The notes beneath the pieces are model-generated. The model saw only the letters and a program-made list of their open reading frames with translations. It did no database searches and was not told the DNA's origin. The translations under genes were made by a program, and so were the position numbers. Source: Methanobacteriota archaeon (GTDB taxonomy: Archaea > Thermoplasmatota > Poseidoniia > Poseidoniales > Thalassarchaeaceae). Taken from it: a stretch of DNA of 5,144 nucleotides. The stretch is from contig NYXO01000009.1 of NCBI GenBank assembly GCA_002685415.1, positions 1,458-6,601 on the forward strand, read 5' to 3'. Below are positions 1 to 5,144 of the stretch, one piece after another; the first letter of the stretch is position 1; each line of letters starts with the position of its first letter.

Positions 1-139
1 AGGAATGAGCTTTTTCCAAAGGGGGAAATTCGCCAACCTTTGGGCGGAAGGGCTTTTCCTCGGATCGTGAGTTGGATGGAAGTAAGACAAGAATCAGTGG
101 GAGTAAAATGATCCAATGTATGCGTATTGGTTTCACCAT
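1..139 (-). CDS. Partial secreted protein of unknown family, paralogue of the 426-residue protein at 3819-5099 (5' end only)
   Basis: This reading frame runs off the left edge; 46 codons are visible from an ATG at 139. The product starts MVKPIRIHWIILLPL, a basic and then hydrophobic stretch typical of a Sec signal peptide, with likely cleavage near residues 24-27. It continues with EKPFRPKVGEFPPLEKAHS (residues 28-46), identical to residues 30-48 of the 426-residue protein. At DNA level positions 1-65 match 4955-5019 with 7 differences. Five are synonymous and the other two fall in one codon (Glu versus Lys), so the match reflects selected protein sequence. ATG139 is the only plausible start: the frame meets a TAA at 164-166 with no ATG or GTG between. 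No Shine-Dalgarno is visible, only an A-rich run. It lies 85 nt downstream of the sulfatase at 225-2213. The function is unknown; a signal-bearing family member is a secure reading, but its full length is not visible. Confidence 0.85.
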   Translation of the reverse strand, partial: MVKPIRIHWIILLPLILVLLPSNSRSEEKPFRPKVGEFPPLEKAHS

Positions 140-224
140 TTTTTTATTCGTTCTAAATTCACATTATTACGATATGTCATCATGAGAGATAAGCTTTGAT
201 GAAGTTATGTCGTGTAATGGAAAA
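140..224. other. AT-rich 85-nt intergenic gap between sulfatase and paralogous secreted protein
   Basis: This gap holds no ORF of interest. No Shine-Dalgarno precedes the ATG at 139 and no convincing -35/-10 pair stands out on the minus strand. Its only structure is the imperfect inverted repeat at 162-219, listed separately. Whether a promoter or read-through serves the gene to the left cannot be decided from the sequence. Confidence 0.5.
162..219 (-). repeat. Imperfect inverted repeat / hairpin in the intergenic gap
   Basis: The arms pair as 162-166 with 215-219 (5 bp), 168-175 with 207-214 (8 positions, two of them T/G on the plus strand and A/C on the minus strand), and 177-182 with 197-202 (TCATCA/TGATGA, 6 bp), enclosing a 14-nt loop. 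T167 is bulged, and there is a small internal loop of G176 against 203-206. The structure lies 5 nt after the sulfatase stop and 22 nt before the next start. No U-run follows on the minus strand, so it is not a standard intrinsic terminator. An mRNA-processing or stability element, or chance in AT-rich DNA, are both possible. Confidence 0.4.
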
Positions 225-2213
225 TTATTCGGCTGCTTTCCAATGAGAAAATTCGGTAACTGCGTCGAGGGCACTGTAGCCGATGTGGGTGATCTGGGTA
301 ATGGGGCGCTTGAGATTCGCCTTCAAACGAGCACCGCTGATTTCTTCGAGAATGATTTCATTGGCGGCAAGGTCAAGGTGGACGGTGAACGCCAGCGGCG
401 TCACATTTTTGGTCATTGGTTGGCTGTGCGGAGTATTGGGCGTGAGTGGCCCTTCAACTACAGTTAGCTTCTTTTGACCGCCGAAGAACGCGCCGATATG
501 GATGTGCCCGGATGGATCGGTGCCCTCGCTGATGGTCAGAAAGCCGTTTACCCAGCGCTTTGGGAATTCATGTCCCGCGGGCGTCGAACAATGGAACTTA
601 AAGGTCAACTTGCCCTGAAGCGGGCGGGCGAGTTTCTTTAACGCAAAGCCGGCCTTACCCTCCGCTGCATGGATTCGATAACCGGCATCATTGTCCAGCT
701 TTTCCACATGAACATTTGCGGTCGCCGAGAAATCTTCCTGCTGCTTGATCGTCGGCGGGGAATCGGGTCGCGGATGTGCAGGAGCTGGACTCGTTGGCTT
801 TGGACGCAGCATGTTTGCATCAACCTGCTCACGCCATACCGACAGGCGTTTCTTCAGCTCCTCTGTTTTATTAGGATACTTCGCAGCGAGGTCCGTCGTC
901 TCGCCCATATCCGTAGCGAGGTTGAACAATTCAACACTGTCGTTTTCATACCACTCGATCAGTTTCCAGTCTCCCATGCGGATGCTGCTGCACGGACCAC
1001 TGCCGGTGTTGCCGTAGTGCGGGAAGTGCCATTGGATGGATTTGTGAATCGGTTTAGGGCTGCCTTTTAGAAGTGGAAGGATGTTTTTGCCATCGAGGTG
1101 CAGATCGGGTTTCGCCGGCAGATTGCAGGCAGCCAGCACGGTGGGCGACACATCGGTCGCGATAATGGGTTGGTCGCAAATGCTTCCCGGTTTGGTGACA
1201 CCGGGCAGTCGGACAATCCACGGTTCGCGGACGCCGCCCTCGTAGAGCCAGCCTTTGCCCGCTCGGAGCGGCGCGTTGCTGGTGACCGGCGTCCTGCCGA
1301 AGTTGTGCTGATTGAGCCCGCCGTTGTCGCTGGTAAAGATCACCAGTGTGTTCTTCGCCAGCTTCAACTTGTTGAGCGCTGCCATCAGTCTACCAACATT
1401 GTCGTCCATCGTCTCAACCATGGCGGCATAAGTGGGATTGCATTGGAAAACGAGATGATCGCGCAAGCCTGAACCCTGTGCTGTTTTTCCCTCTCGGAAG
1501 TGTTTCGCCTCATCCGGCGTGGGCAGTCCCAACTTTTCCGCCTTGTCCTTGTATTTCTGGATCAACTCCGGTTTCGCCTGTATCGGCGTGTGGACATCGT
1601 AAAAGGGGAGGTATAGAAAGAACGGTTTGGATTTGTCGTGTTTCTCGATCAGCCCAATGGCCTCACCAGCAATGCGATCGCAAAGATGTTCCCCTTTCTT
1701 ACCCCCCTCTACCAATCCGGGGACTGGAGCACCATGGTAGGCGTTCCTGCGCCTTGGATCATCATTGCCATACGGCCAGAAAAAGCTCGCTGGTGCGCCG
1801 CTCTGATTGCCCGCGATGTTGATGTCGAAGCCCTGCTTCTCCGGCAGAAACTTTTCGCCATGCCCGAGATGCCACTTGCCTACATGCCAGGTGGCGTAAC
1901 CGGCATCACGCAGAATTTCTGCGAGCGTCACTTCGGCCAGCGGGAGTTCCTTGTTGATCCGGGCAGGCAGGTATTTGCCAGATTTGTTATTGCTAGGGAT
2001 GTAGTCGGTGATCTTCAGCCGAGCTGGATCGCGCCCGGTCAAAAGTGCCGCACGGGTCGGCGAGCAATAGGAATGTGCGGCATACCCCTGGGTAAACCTC
2101 ATGCCTTCCCGGGCCAACTCATCGAGGTGTGGCGTTTCGTGAAAGGTGCTGCCATAGCAGGATAGGTCCGCCCAGCCCAGGTCGTCAGCGAGGATGATGA
2201 CGATGTTTGGCAT
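225..2213 (-). CDS. Sulfatase (type I, CSPTR formylglycine motif) with additional C-terminal domain; leader detached by frameshift
   Basis: This 662-residue product hydrolyses sulfate esters; the substrate is unknown. It has the alkaline-phosphatase/sulfatase fold: metal-binding DD at residues 10-11, the formylglycine motif C50-S-P-T-R54 followed by LLTGR, KWHLG at 113-117, the VHTP histidine at 208, SDNGG with D296/N297, K320 in RAGKGW, and the usual C-terminal subdomain (GDWKL to about 465). A Pro-rich linker at about 470-488 leads to a beta-rich domain at about 498-662, absent from the neighbouring sulfatase; it may be a lectin-like jelly roll (inference). ATG2213 is only the first Met in this frame: the native start is very likely ATG2284 in another frame, giving about 686 residues with a signal peptide. 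One missing A at 2215-2218 explains the break. Without it, the enzyme as read would lack a leader and stay cytoplasmic. The gene follows the other sulfatase by 16 nt and ends with TAA. The family call is firm; whether the gene is functional is open. Confidence 0.93.
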   Translation of the reverse strand: MPNIVIILADDLGWADLSCYGSTFHETPHLDELAREGMRFTQGYAAHSYCSPTRAALLTGRDPARLKITDYIPSNNKSGKYLPARINKELPLAEVTLAEILRDAGYATWHVGKWHLGHGEKFLPEKQGFDINIAGNQSGAPASFFWPYGNDDPRRRNAYHGAPVPGLVEGGKKGEHLCDRIAGEAIGLIEKHDKSKPFFLYLPFYDVHTPIQAKPELIQKYKDKAEKLGLPTPDEAKHFREGKTAQGSGLRDHLVFQCNPTYAAMVETMDDNVGRLMAALNKLKLAKNTLVIFTSDNGGLNQHNFGRTPVTSNAPLRAGKGWLYEGGVREPWIVRLPGVTKPGSICDQPIIATDVSPTVLAACNLPAKPDLHLDGKNILPLLKGSPKPIHKSIQWHFPHYGNTGSGPCSSIRMGDWKLIEWYENDSVELFNLATDMGETTDLAAKYPNKTEELKKRLSVWREQVDANMLRPKPTSPAPAHPRPDSPPTIKQQEDFSATANVHVEKLDNDAGYRIHAAEGKAGFALKKLARPLQGKLTFKFHCSTPAGHEFPKRWVNGFLTISEGTDPSGHIHIGAFFGGQKKLTVVEGPLTPNTPHSQPMTKNVTPLAFTVHLDLAANEIILEEISGARLKANLKRPITQITHIGYSALDAVTEFSHWKAAE
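2052..2066 (-). other. Formylglycine motif C-S-P-T-R of sulfatase 225-2213
   Basis: The codons encode Cys-Ser-Pro-Thr-Arg, followed by the LLTGR element. In the family this Cys is oxidised to formylglycine, the catalytic nucleophile. The C-x-P-x-R form suits both the oxygen-dependent formylglycine-generating enzyme and the radical SAM maturase. Confidence 0.92.
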
Positions 2214-2284
2214 CTTTTCGTTTCAGCGACTGAAGCACATGCCGTAGCCAGGAAAGTGAGGATGATCGTGAAGGTGTGTTTCAT
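2214..2284 (-). pseudogene. Out-of-frame signal-peptide segment of the downstream sulfatase
   Basis: From ATG2284 the frame reads MKHTFTIILTFLATACASVA followed by ETK, a clear export signal: Lys near the start, a hydrophobic core, and small residues before a possible ASVA/ET cleavage site. It matches the leader end of the sulfatase upstream (ASAFASAAETKKKPNV). Just after ETK the frame leaves the sulfatase sequence and continues as unrelated residues to a stop near 2099. The sulfatase itself (MPNIVIILADD) continues in the -1 frame. The LATAC segment with Cys16 also fits a loose lipobox, so lipoprotein processing is possible. No Shine-Dalgarno lies in the 16 nt between the upstream stop and this ATG. 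It is best read as exon-like remains of one gene, 225-2284, broken by an indel or a sequencing error. Confidence 0.82.
2215..2218 (-). other. Frameshift site: A run one base short
   Basis: On the minus strand the junction reads ACGAAAAGATGCCAAAC, whereas the sister sulfatase reads ACGAAAAAGAAGCCCAAC (five A at 3655-3659). Adding one A gives T-K-K-M-P-N-I, which aligns residue by residue with T-K-K-K-P-N-V of the sister. An imperfect palindrome (TTCAGTCGCTGAA, 2222-2234) lies just upstream of the run. Confidence 0.85.
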
Positions 2285-2300
2285 GAAGTGACGGATTCGA

Positions 2301-3731
2301 CTATCTCTTTGGATTCATTGAAGCCGGCTGGATAGCCGTCTGCATCTGGGACTGCCAATCTTCGAACTGGATGGCGAGACGTTCGGTGATCTTCGGATAC
2401 TCGGTGGCGACGTCCTGGAGTTCACCGGGGTCACGGGAGAGGTCGTAGAGTTCCCAGGAACGGCGCTTGGCTTTTGAATCGGCAATGGGTTGGTCGTTGC
2501 GAATGGCTTTCCAATCTCCCGAACGAATGGCGAACTGGTGGAGGGTGCGCATGTTCACTCCGGGGGATCGCTGATTCGGCCGGGTCCATTGGCGCTGTTG
2601 CCAGCAGAGAAAGTCATGAGGTTCACCGTTGTTTCCTCCAGTGAGGAAAGGTAACAGGTTGACACCGTCGATCTCGCGATCGGTGGGCGGATCGATCCCG
2701 GCGGCGGCGAGGGCGGTCGGAACGATGTCGAGGCTGCTCGAAAGACCGGCGAAAGTCTGACCCCCAGGTAATGTTCCGGGCCAACTGACGATCATTGGTG
2801 TGCGTACGCCACCTTGTTGCAGATCGAACTTGTGACCTCTAAAAGGCACGTTGCGAGCGGTGTTGCGGGTGTGCTTGGCCGCATTGTTTCCGCCACCGCC
2901 ATTGTCGTTGAGAAAAATGACGAGGGTGTCCTTGCGCAGACCGTGTTTGTTCAGCGCGTTAAGCACCTCGCCGACGGCGCGGTCGATGGCGACAATCATG
3001 CCACCGTAGATGCGTCGCTCGGGACTGATCCAACTGGCCTCGACTACAGCTTGGTCGTCGTCGAGGGCGTGCAGTGGCGCGTGCGGAGCGTTGAACCCTA
3101 GATAGAGAAAGAACGGCTGCGCCTTGTTGTGTTCGATAAAAGCAACCGCCTCGTCGGCGAAAAAGTCGGTCAGATATTTGGGGGCATCGAAGGATATATA
3201 TCTGCCATCCTGGAACCTCAGCAGTGAGGTGCCGGCCCAAAAATCATCCATGCCTCCCTCGATGCCGACGAACTCATCGAAACCGCGTTCATGCGGGCCG
3301 GGTAACAGCCAGGGCATCGACCTACCGTTGCCACTGAGGTGCCACTTGCCGACGTTGGCGGTGCGGTAGCCGTGGTGCTTGAGTTCATCGGCGAGCGTAC
3401 GCTCCCGCACCCAGAGTCGGTTTTCCTTTGGAGAATAGACATTGTCGTAAACGCCGAAGCGATGCTGATAGCGGCCGGTAAGCAATCCCATACGGGAAGC
3501 AACGCAAATTGGCGCCGAAACATGGGCATTGGTCAGTTTCACGCCCGAGTCAGCGAGGTGTTGCAGGTTCGGCGTCGGGATCTCCGAGTCACCGAACATG
3601 CGTAGATCGGCATAGCCCATGTCGTCGGTGAGGATGACGATGACGTTGGGCTTCTTTTTCGTTTCAGCGGCTGAAGCAAATGCCGAAGCCACGATCAGGA
3701 GAAAAGTTATTGGACATTTAAGAAGAGTCAT
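2301..3731 (-). CDS. Secreted sulfatase (type I, CVASR formylglycine motif)
   Basis: This complete 476-residue sulfatase acts on an unknown sulfate ester, probably outside the cytoplasm. Residues 1-21 form a Sec signal peptide (MTLLKCPITFLLIVASAFASA, cut near ASA/AE written here in two parts: MTLLKCPITF and LLIVASAFASA). Family signatures follow in order: DD at 36-37 (metal), C76-V-A-S-R80 with LLTGR (formylglycine site), GKWHLS with K129/H131, H217 in APHAPL, NDNGG with D276/N277, K301 in GHKF, and the C-terminal SGDWK...ELYDLSRDPGE subdomain. Its length is ordinary for the family. ATG3731 is chosen because it places the signal peptide exactly; no Shine-Dalgarno precedes it. The motif has Ala where most sulfatases have Pro, an accepted variant of the family. 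The stop (TAG at 2301) is 16 nt before the next leader, indicating cotranscription with the second sulfatase. The catalytic set looks intact. Confidence 0.96.
   Translation of the reverse strand: MTLLKCPITFLLIVASAFASAAETKKKPNVIVILTDDMGYADLRMFGDSEIPTPNLQHLADSGVKLTNAHVSAPICVASRMGLLTGRYQHRFGVYDNVYSPKENRLWVRERTLADELKHHGYRTANVGKWHLSGNGRSMPWLLPGPHERGFDEFVGIEGGMDDFWAGTSLLRFQDGRYISFDAPKYLTDFFADEAVAFIEHNKAQPFFLYLGFNAPHAPLHALDDDQAVVEASWISPERRIYGGMIVAIDRAVGEVLNALNKHGLRKDTLVIFLNDNGGGGNNAAKHTRNTARNVPFRGHKFDLQQGGVRTPMIVSWPGTLPGGQTFAGLSSSLDIVPTALAAAGIDPPTDREIDGVNLLPFLTGGNNGEPHDFLCWQQRQWTRPNQRSPGVNMRTLHQFAIRSGDWKAIRNDQPIADSKAKRRSWELYDLSRDPGELQDVATEYPKITERLAIQFEDWQSQMQTAIQPASMNPKR
3492..3506 (-). other. Formylglycine motif C-V-A-S-R of sulfatase 2301-3731
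   Basis: The codons encode Cys-Val-Ala-Ser-Arg and are followed by MGLLTGRYQHRFG, the standard context of the sulfatase active site. The third position is Ala rather than Pro. This C-x-A-x-R form is known within the family, in particular as a substrate of anaerobic sulfatase-maturing enzymes. Confidence 0.9.
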
Positions 3732-3818
3732 TAGAAATCAATCGGTAGTTAGCTTGATACTCCCTGGTGATGTCTTCAGGTTACCGAAGTAAAGTGTCTC
3801 TGTTTTGCTGCTTTCGAA
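3732..3818. other. 87-nt gap between the 426-residue protein and the first sulfatase
   Basis: No terminator or clear promoter is visible. After the TGA stop of the upstream gene the same frame stays open for 26 more codons (FESSKTETLYFGNLKTSPGS, then six more residues) to a second TGA at 3738-3740, just before the sulfatase start. This could be the remnant of a longer C-terminus or chance. Confidence 0.4.
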
Positions 3819-5099
3819 TCAGTATTTCGGGAAGATGGCTGGGGTGGGGAAACGAATATCGATCCCGTCCCGGGTGTGGTGAATGTATTCTTCCCGGGGT
3901 ACTTCGAGGAGCGGCCAACTTTCAGGTCGGATTCTTATTACCTTTCCTGGTCTGAAGCCTTCCGTTACGAGATCTGTCTCAAGACTGACTTGAATGCCAC
4001 TGTTTCCGGGAGATCCTGTATCATTGGTTTTCGAAACCTCGAGTAGTATCCCCTTGCTTGCCATCTGGGCGGTGCCTGCTGTCCCCCCCGCCCAATGCTT
4101 CAGGGTGTTTTCCGAGGAGGCAAGCATGGCCTTTTGCCCTTTTCTGAAGTCGGCATAGAGGGATTTGTCCATACCTCCAAATAGAGTGACGGTGACCTCG
4201 GCTCGTCCAAACTTTCCATATTCTACTTGGTCCACCCAGCCTGGCATCCAACGGCTCTTGATGAATGCCTTGTGGGTTTCGTTTTGGATCTGAGTGGCCC
4301 GTTCCATAGCAAGTTCATCCAACCAGACATCGGAGATATGAAAGCGTTTGAAGACCCCACCCGGGGTGGGTTTCCAGGATATTCCCAGAAGAACCGACAG
4401 GTCATCGAGGGATTGAACGCCGTTTTCGGATAAGACTTTTTCTTCGATAAGGTCCCTTAAATGCAAATGTTCTTTTCCCCGCCAAAATCGGGTGGCTGTA
4501 TCGACGGAAAAGGTTTCCTCATGGATATCTCCGTTTCCGGATTTGGACTCCCTTCGGGCAGTTACAATACCTTGGTCTTCATTGAGATTGATTTCCTTAA
4601 GCTTCCAGACCAATCCGAGGCGTTTGCAATAGCTTGGCTCGTCTTCAAATAAAAAAATATGGTTTTCAGCCGGTGCGACCCCTGTCCCTGCGTTGCCGTA
4701 CTTTTTTTCCCGGTTGTCCAATGGTAAGACCGGGACGGAAGAAATTTTTGGATCGGGTGGAAGAAAAGCTTTTGCATACATTACGGTCCCCAGCGGAATA
4801 TCCCGAAGATCGGCCGGAGACCCATGATAGCGGACCAAGCCGTAGGGTAGGAGGGCGAAGGGGGACGGAGCGGCAAACCGAAACTGTCCATCTCCATCGA
4901 TGCGTAAACTGCCACGCCGGTTGGCATGATCCACGAAAGTGAGCTCGCCTCTGTAGGAATGAGCTTTTTCCAAAGGCGGGAACTCGCCAACCTTTGGACG
5001 AAAGGGCTTTTCTTTGGATTCTGCGGCTGAACCAGATACGGCAGCAATCATCAGAAGAAAAGCACTCAGGTGGTTAAGGAGGTGGAATTTTGAGCTCAT
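3819..5099 (-). CDS. Secreted protein of unknown family next to sulfatases
   Basis: I do not recognise a named family or an enzyme motif in this 426-residue product. Residues 1-26 form a Sec signal peptide (MSSKFHLLNHLSAFLLMIAA, then VSGSAA before ES). The conserved mature start EKPFRPKVGEFPPLEKAHS (30-48) is shared with the partial gene at 1-139. Residues 50-112 (GELTFVDHANRRGSLRI to LPYGLVRYHGSPADLRDIPLGTVMYAKAFL) look like a compact beta-barrel. A middle part has VAPAENHIFLFEDEP (141-155) and VWKLKEI. The C-terminal half has Trp-rich and charged segments and a second beta-rich stretch ending FRPGKVIRIRPESWP...VPREEYI (382-405). Two Cys-poor, OB-like beta modules are a possible reading (inference only). 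ATG5099 is supported by the leader; it overlaps a possible upstream stop as ATGA. The position ahead of two sulfatases suggests a role in the same glycan process, as binding or scaffold protein or an unrecognised enzyme. Confidence 0.88.
   Translation of the reverse strand: MSSKFHLLNHLSAFLLMIAAVSGSAAESKEKPFRPKVGEFPPLEKAHSYRGELTFVDHANRRGSLRIDGDGQFRFAAPSPFALLPYGLVRYHGSPADLRDIPLGTVMYAKAFLPPDPKISSVPVLPLDNREKKYGNAGTGVAPAENHIFLFEDEPSYCKRLGLVWKLKEINLNEDQGIVTARRESKSGNGDIHEETFSVDTATRFWRGKEHLHLRDLIEEKVLSENGVQSLDDLSVLLGISWKPTPGGVFKRFHISDVWLDELAMERATQIQNETHKAFIKSRWMPGWVDQVEYGKFGRAEVTVTLFGGMDKSLYADFRKGQKAMLASSENTLKHWAGGTAGTAQMASKGILLEVSKTNDTGSPGNSGIQVSLETDLVTEGFRPGKVIRIRPESWPLLEVPREEYIHHTRDGIDIRFPTPAIFPKY
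4955..5019. repeat. Direct repeat copy of positions 1-65 (paralogous gene starts)
   Basis: Positions 4955-5019 match 1-65 at 58 of 65 bases without gaps and in the same orientation. Five of seven differences are third-position synonymous changes; the remaining two are in one codon. The repeat is coding in both places and marks duplicated genes, not a mobile element end. Confidence 0.88.
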
Positions 5100-5144
5100 G
5101 GCACGAATTTTACTGCAATGTCCGGCAGTGCAGCTAGGACCTTG
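5096..5144 (-). CDS. Possible 3' end of an upstream gene (partial, right edge)
   Basis: One minus-strand frame is open from the right edge and reads KVLAALPDIAVKFVP, ending in a TGA whose bases 5096-5098 overlap the ATG at 5099 (ATGA, 4 bp). Such overlaps are common for coupled genes in operons. Only 15 residues are visible, so the product cannot be named. The frame of the 426-residue protein is also open up to the edge (QGPSCTAGHCSKIRA), so an upstream gene is likely but not proven. Confidence 0.42.
   Translation of the reverse strand, partial: KVLAALPDIAVKFVP

Noticed and set aside
1..65. The direct repeat (1-65 and 4955-5019) as transposon ends or recombination sites
   Set aside because: It is coding in both places, differences are almost all synonymous, and no transposase or target duplication is seen.
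207..467. Plus-strand open frame of 86 codons at the sulfatase 3' end
   Set aside because: It is antisense to the C-terminal domain, with no ribosome site or recognisable motif.
669..1070. Plus-strand open frame of 133 codons
   Set aside because: It lies antisense to the end of the sulfatase core and the linker; the composition is Arg- and Cys-rich as expected for a shadow frame.
1638..2165. Plus-strand open frame of 175 codons inside the second sulfatase
   Set aside because: It is antisense to conserved catalytic sequence including CSPTR, has no leader or family motif, and reflects codon bias of the minus-strand gene.
2215..2218. Programmed -1 frameshifting as the firm explanation of the split leader
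   Set aside because: The heptamer is not a good slippery site of the X XXY YYZ form, and the nearby palindrome lies upstream, not downstream, of the run. A one-base deletion or error is simpler.
3663..3675. Palindrome TTCAGCGGCTGAA as an operator or terminator
   Set aside because: It lies inside the signal-peptide codons (SAAE) of the sulfatase and follows from the shared coding sequence; no U-run or promoter is near.
3819..3821. Selenocysteine or recoded TGA at the end of the 426-residue protein
   Set aside because: No SECIS-like hairpin is evident after the TGA and the upstream protein looks complete; recorded only as a weak extension.

Overview
The window comes from a sulfatase-rich bacterium, most likely of the Planctomycetota/Verrucomicrobiota (PVC) group. 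The inference rests on paired secreted type I sulfatases with '...AETKKKPN(V/I)VI(L)' starts, neighbouring signal-peptide proteins of no recognised family, moderate GC, and no Shine-Dalgarno sequence before any of the starts. No rRNA, tRNA or marker gene is present, so the assignment stays tentative.

All recognisable genes lie on the minus strand and are read from right to left. (1) 5096-5144 may hold the last 15 codons of an upstream gene, joined to the next by an ATGA overlap. (2) 3819-5099 encodes a 426-residue secreted protein of no named family. (3) 2301-3731 encodes a complete secreted sulfatase with a CVASR formylglycine motif. (4) 225-2213 encodes a second sulfatase with a CSPTR motif and an additional C-terminal beta-rich domain. 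Its signal peptide (2214-2284) is in another frame because one A appears to be missing from a run of A residues. (5) 1-139 holds the first 46 codons of a gene running off the left edge. It is a paralogue of gene 2: the start of the mature protein is identical over 19 residues.

The layout is therefore secreted protein, sulfatase, sulfatase, secreted protein. The two sulfatases are separated by only 16 nt, and the two flanking gaps are 85 and 87 nt. The products probably work outside the cytoplasm in removing sulfate esters from a sulfated polysaccharide or related glycan, with the two paralogous secreted proteins as partners of unknown role. The substrate cannot be read from the sequence. The most notable points are the one-base frameshift that separates a sulfatase from its leader, the repeated uncharacterised family flanking the sulfatase pair, and the near-identical leader-coding DNA of the two sulfatases.
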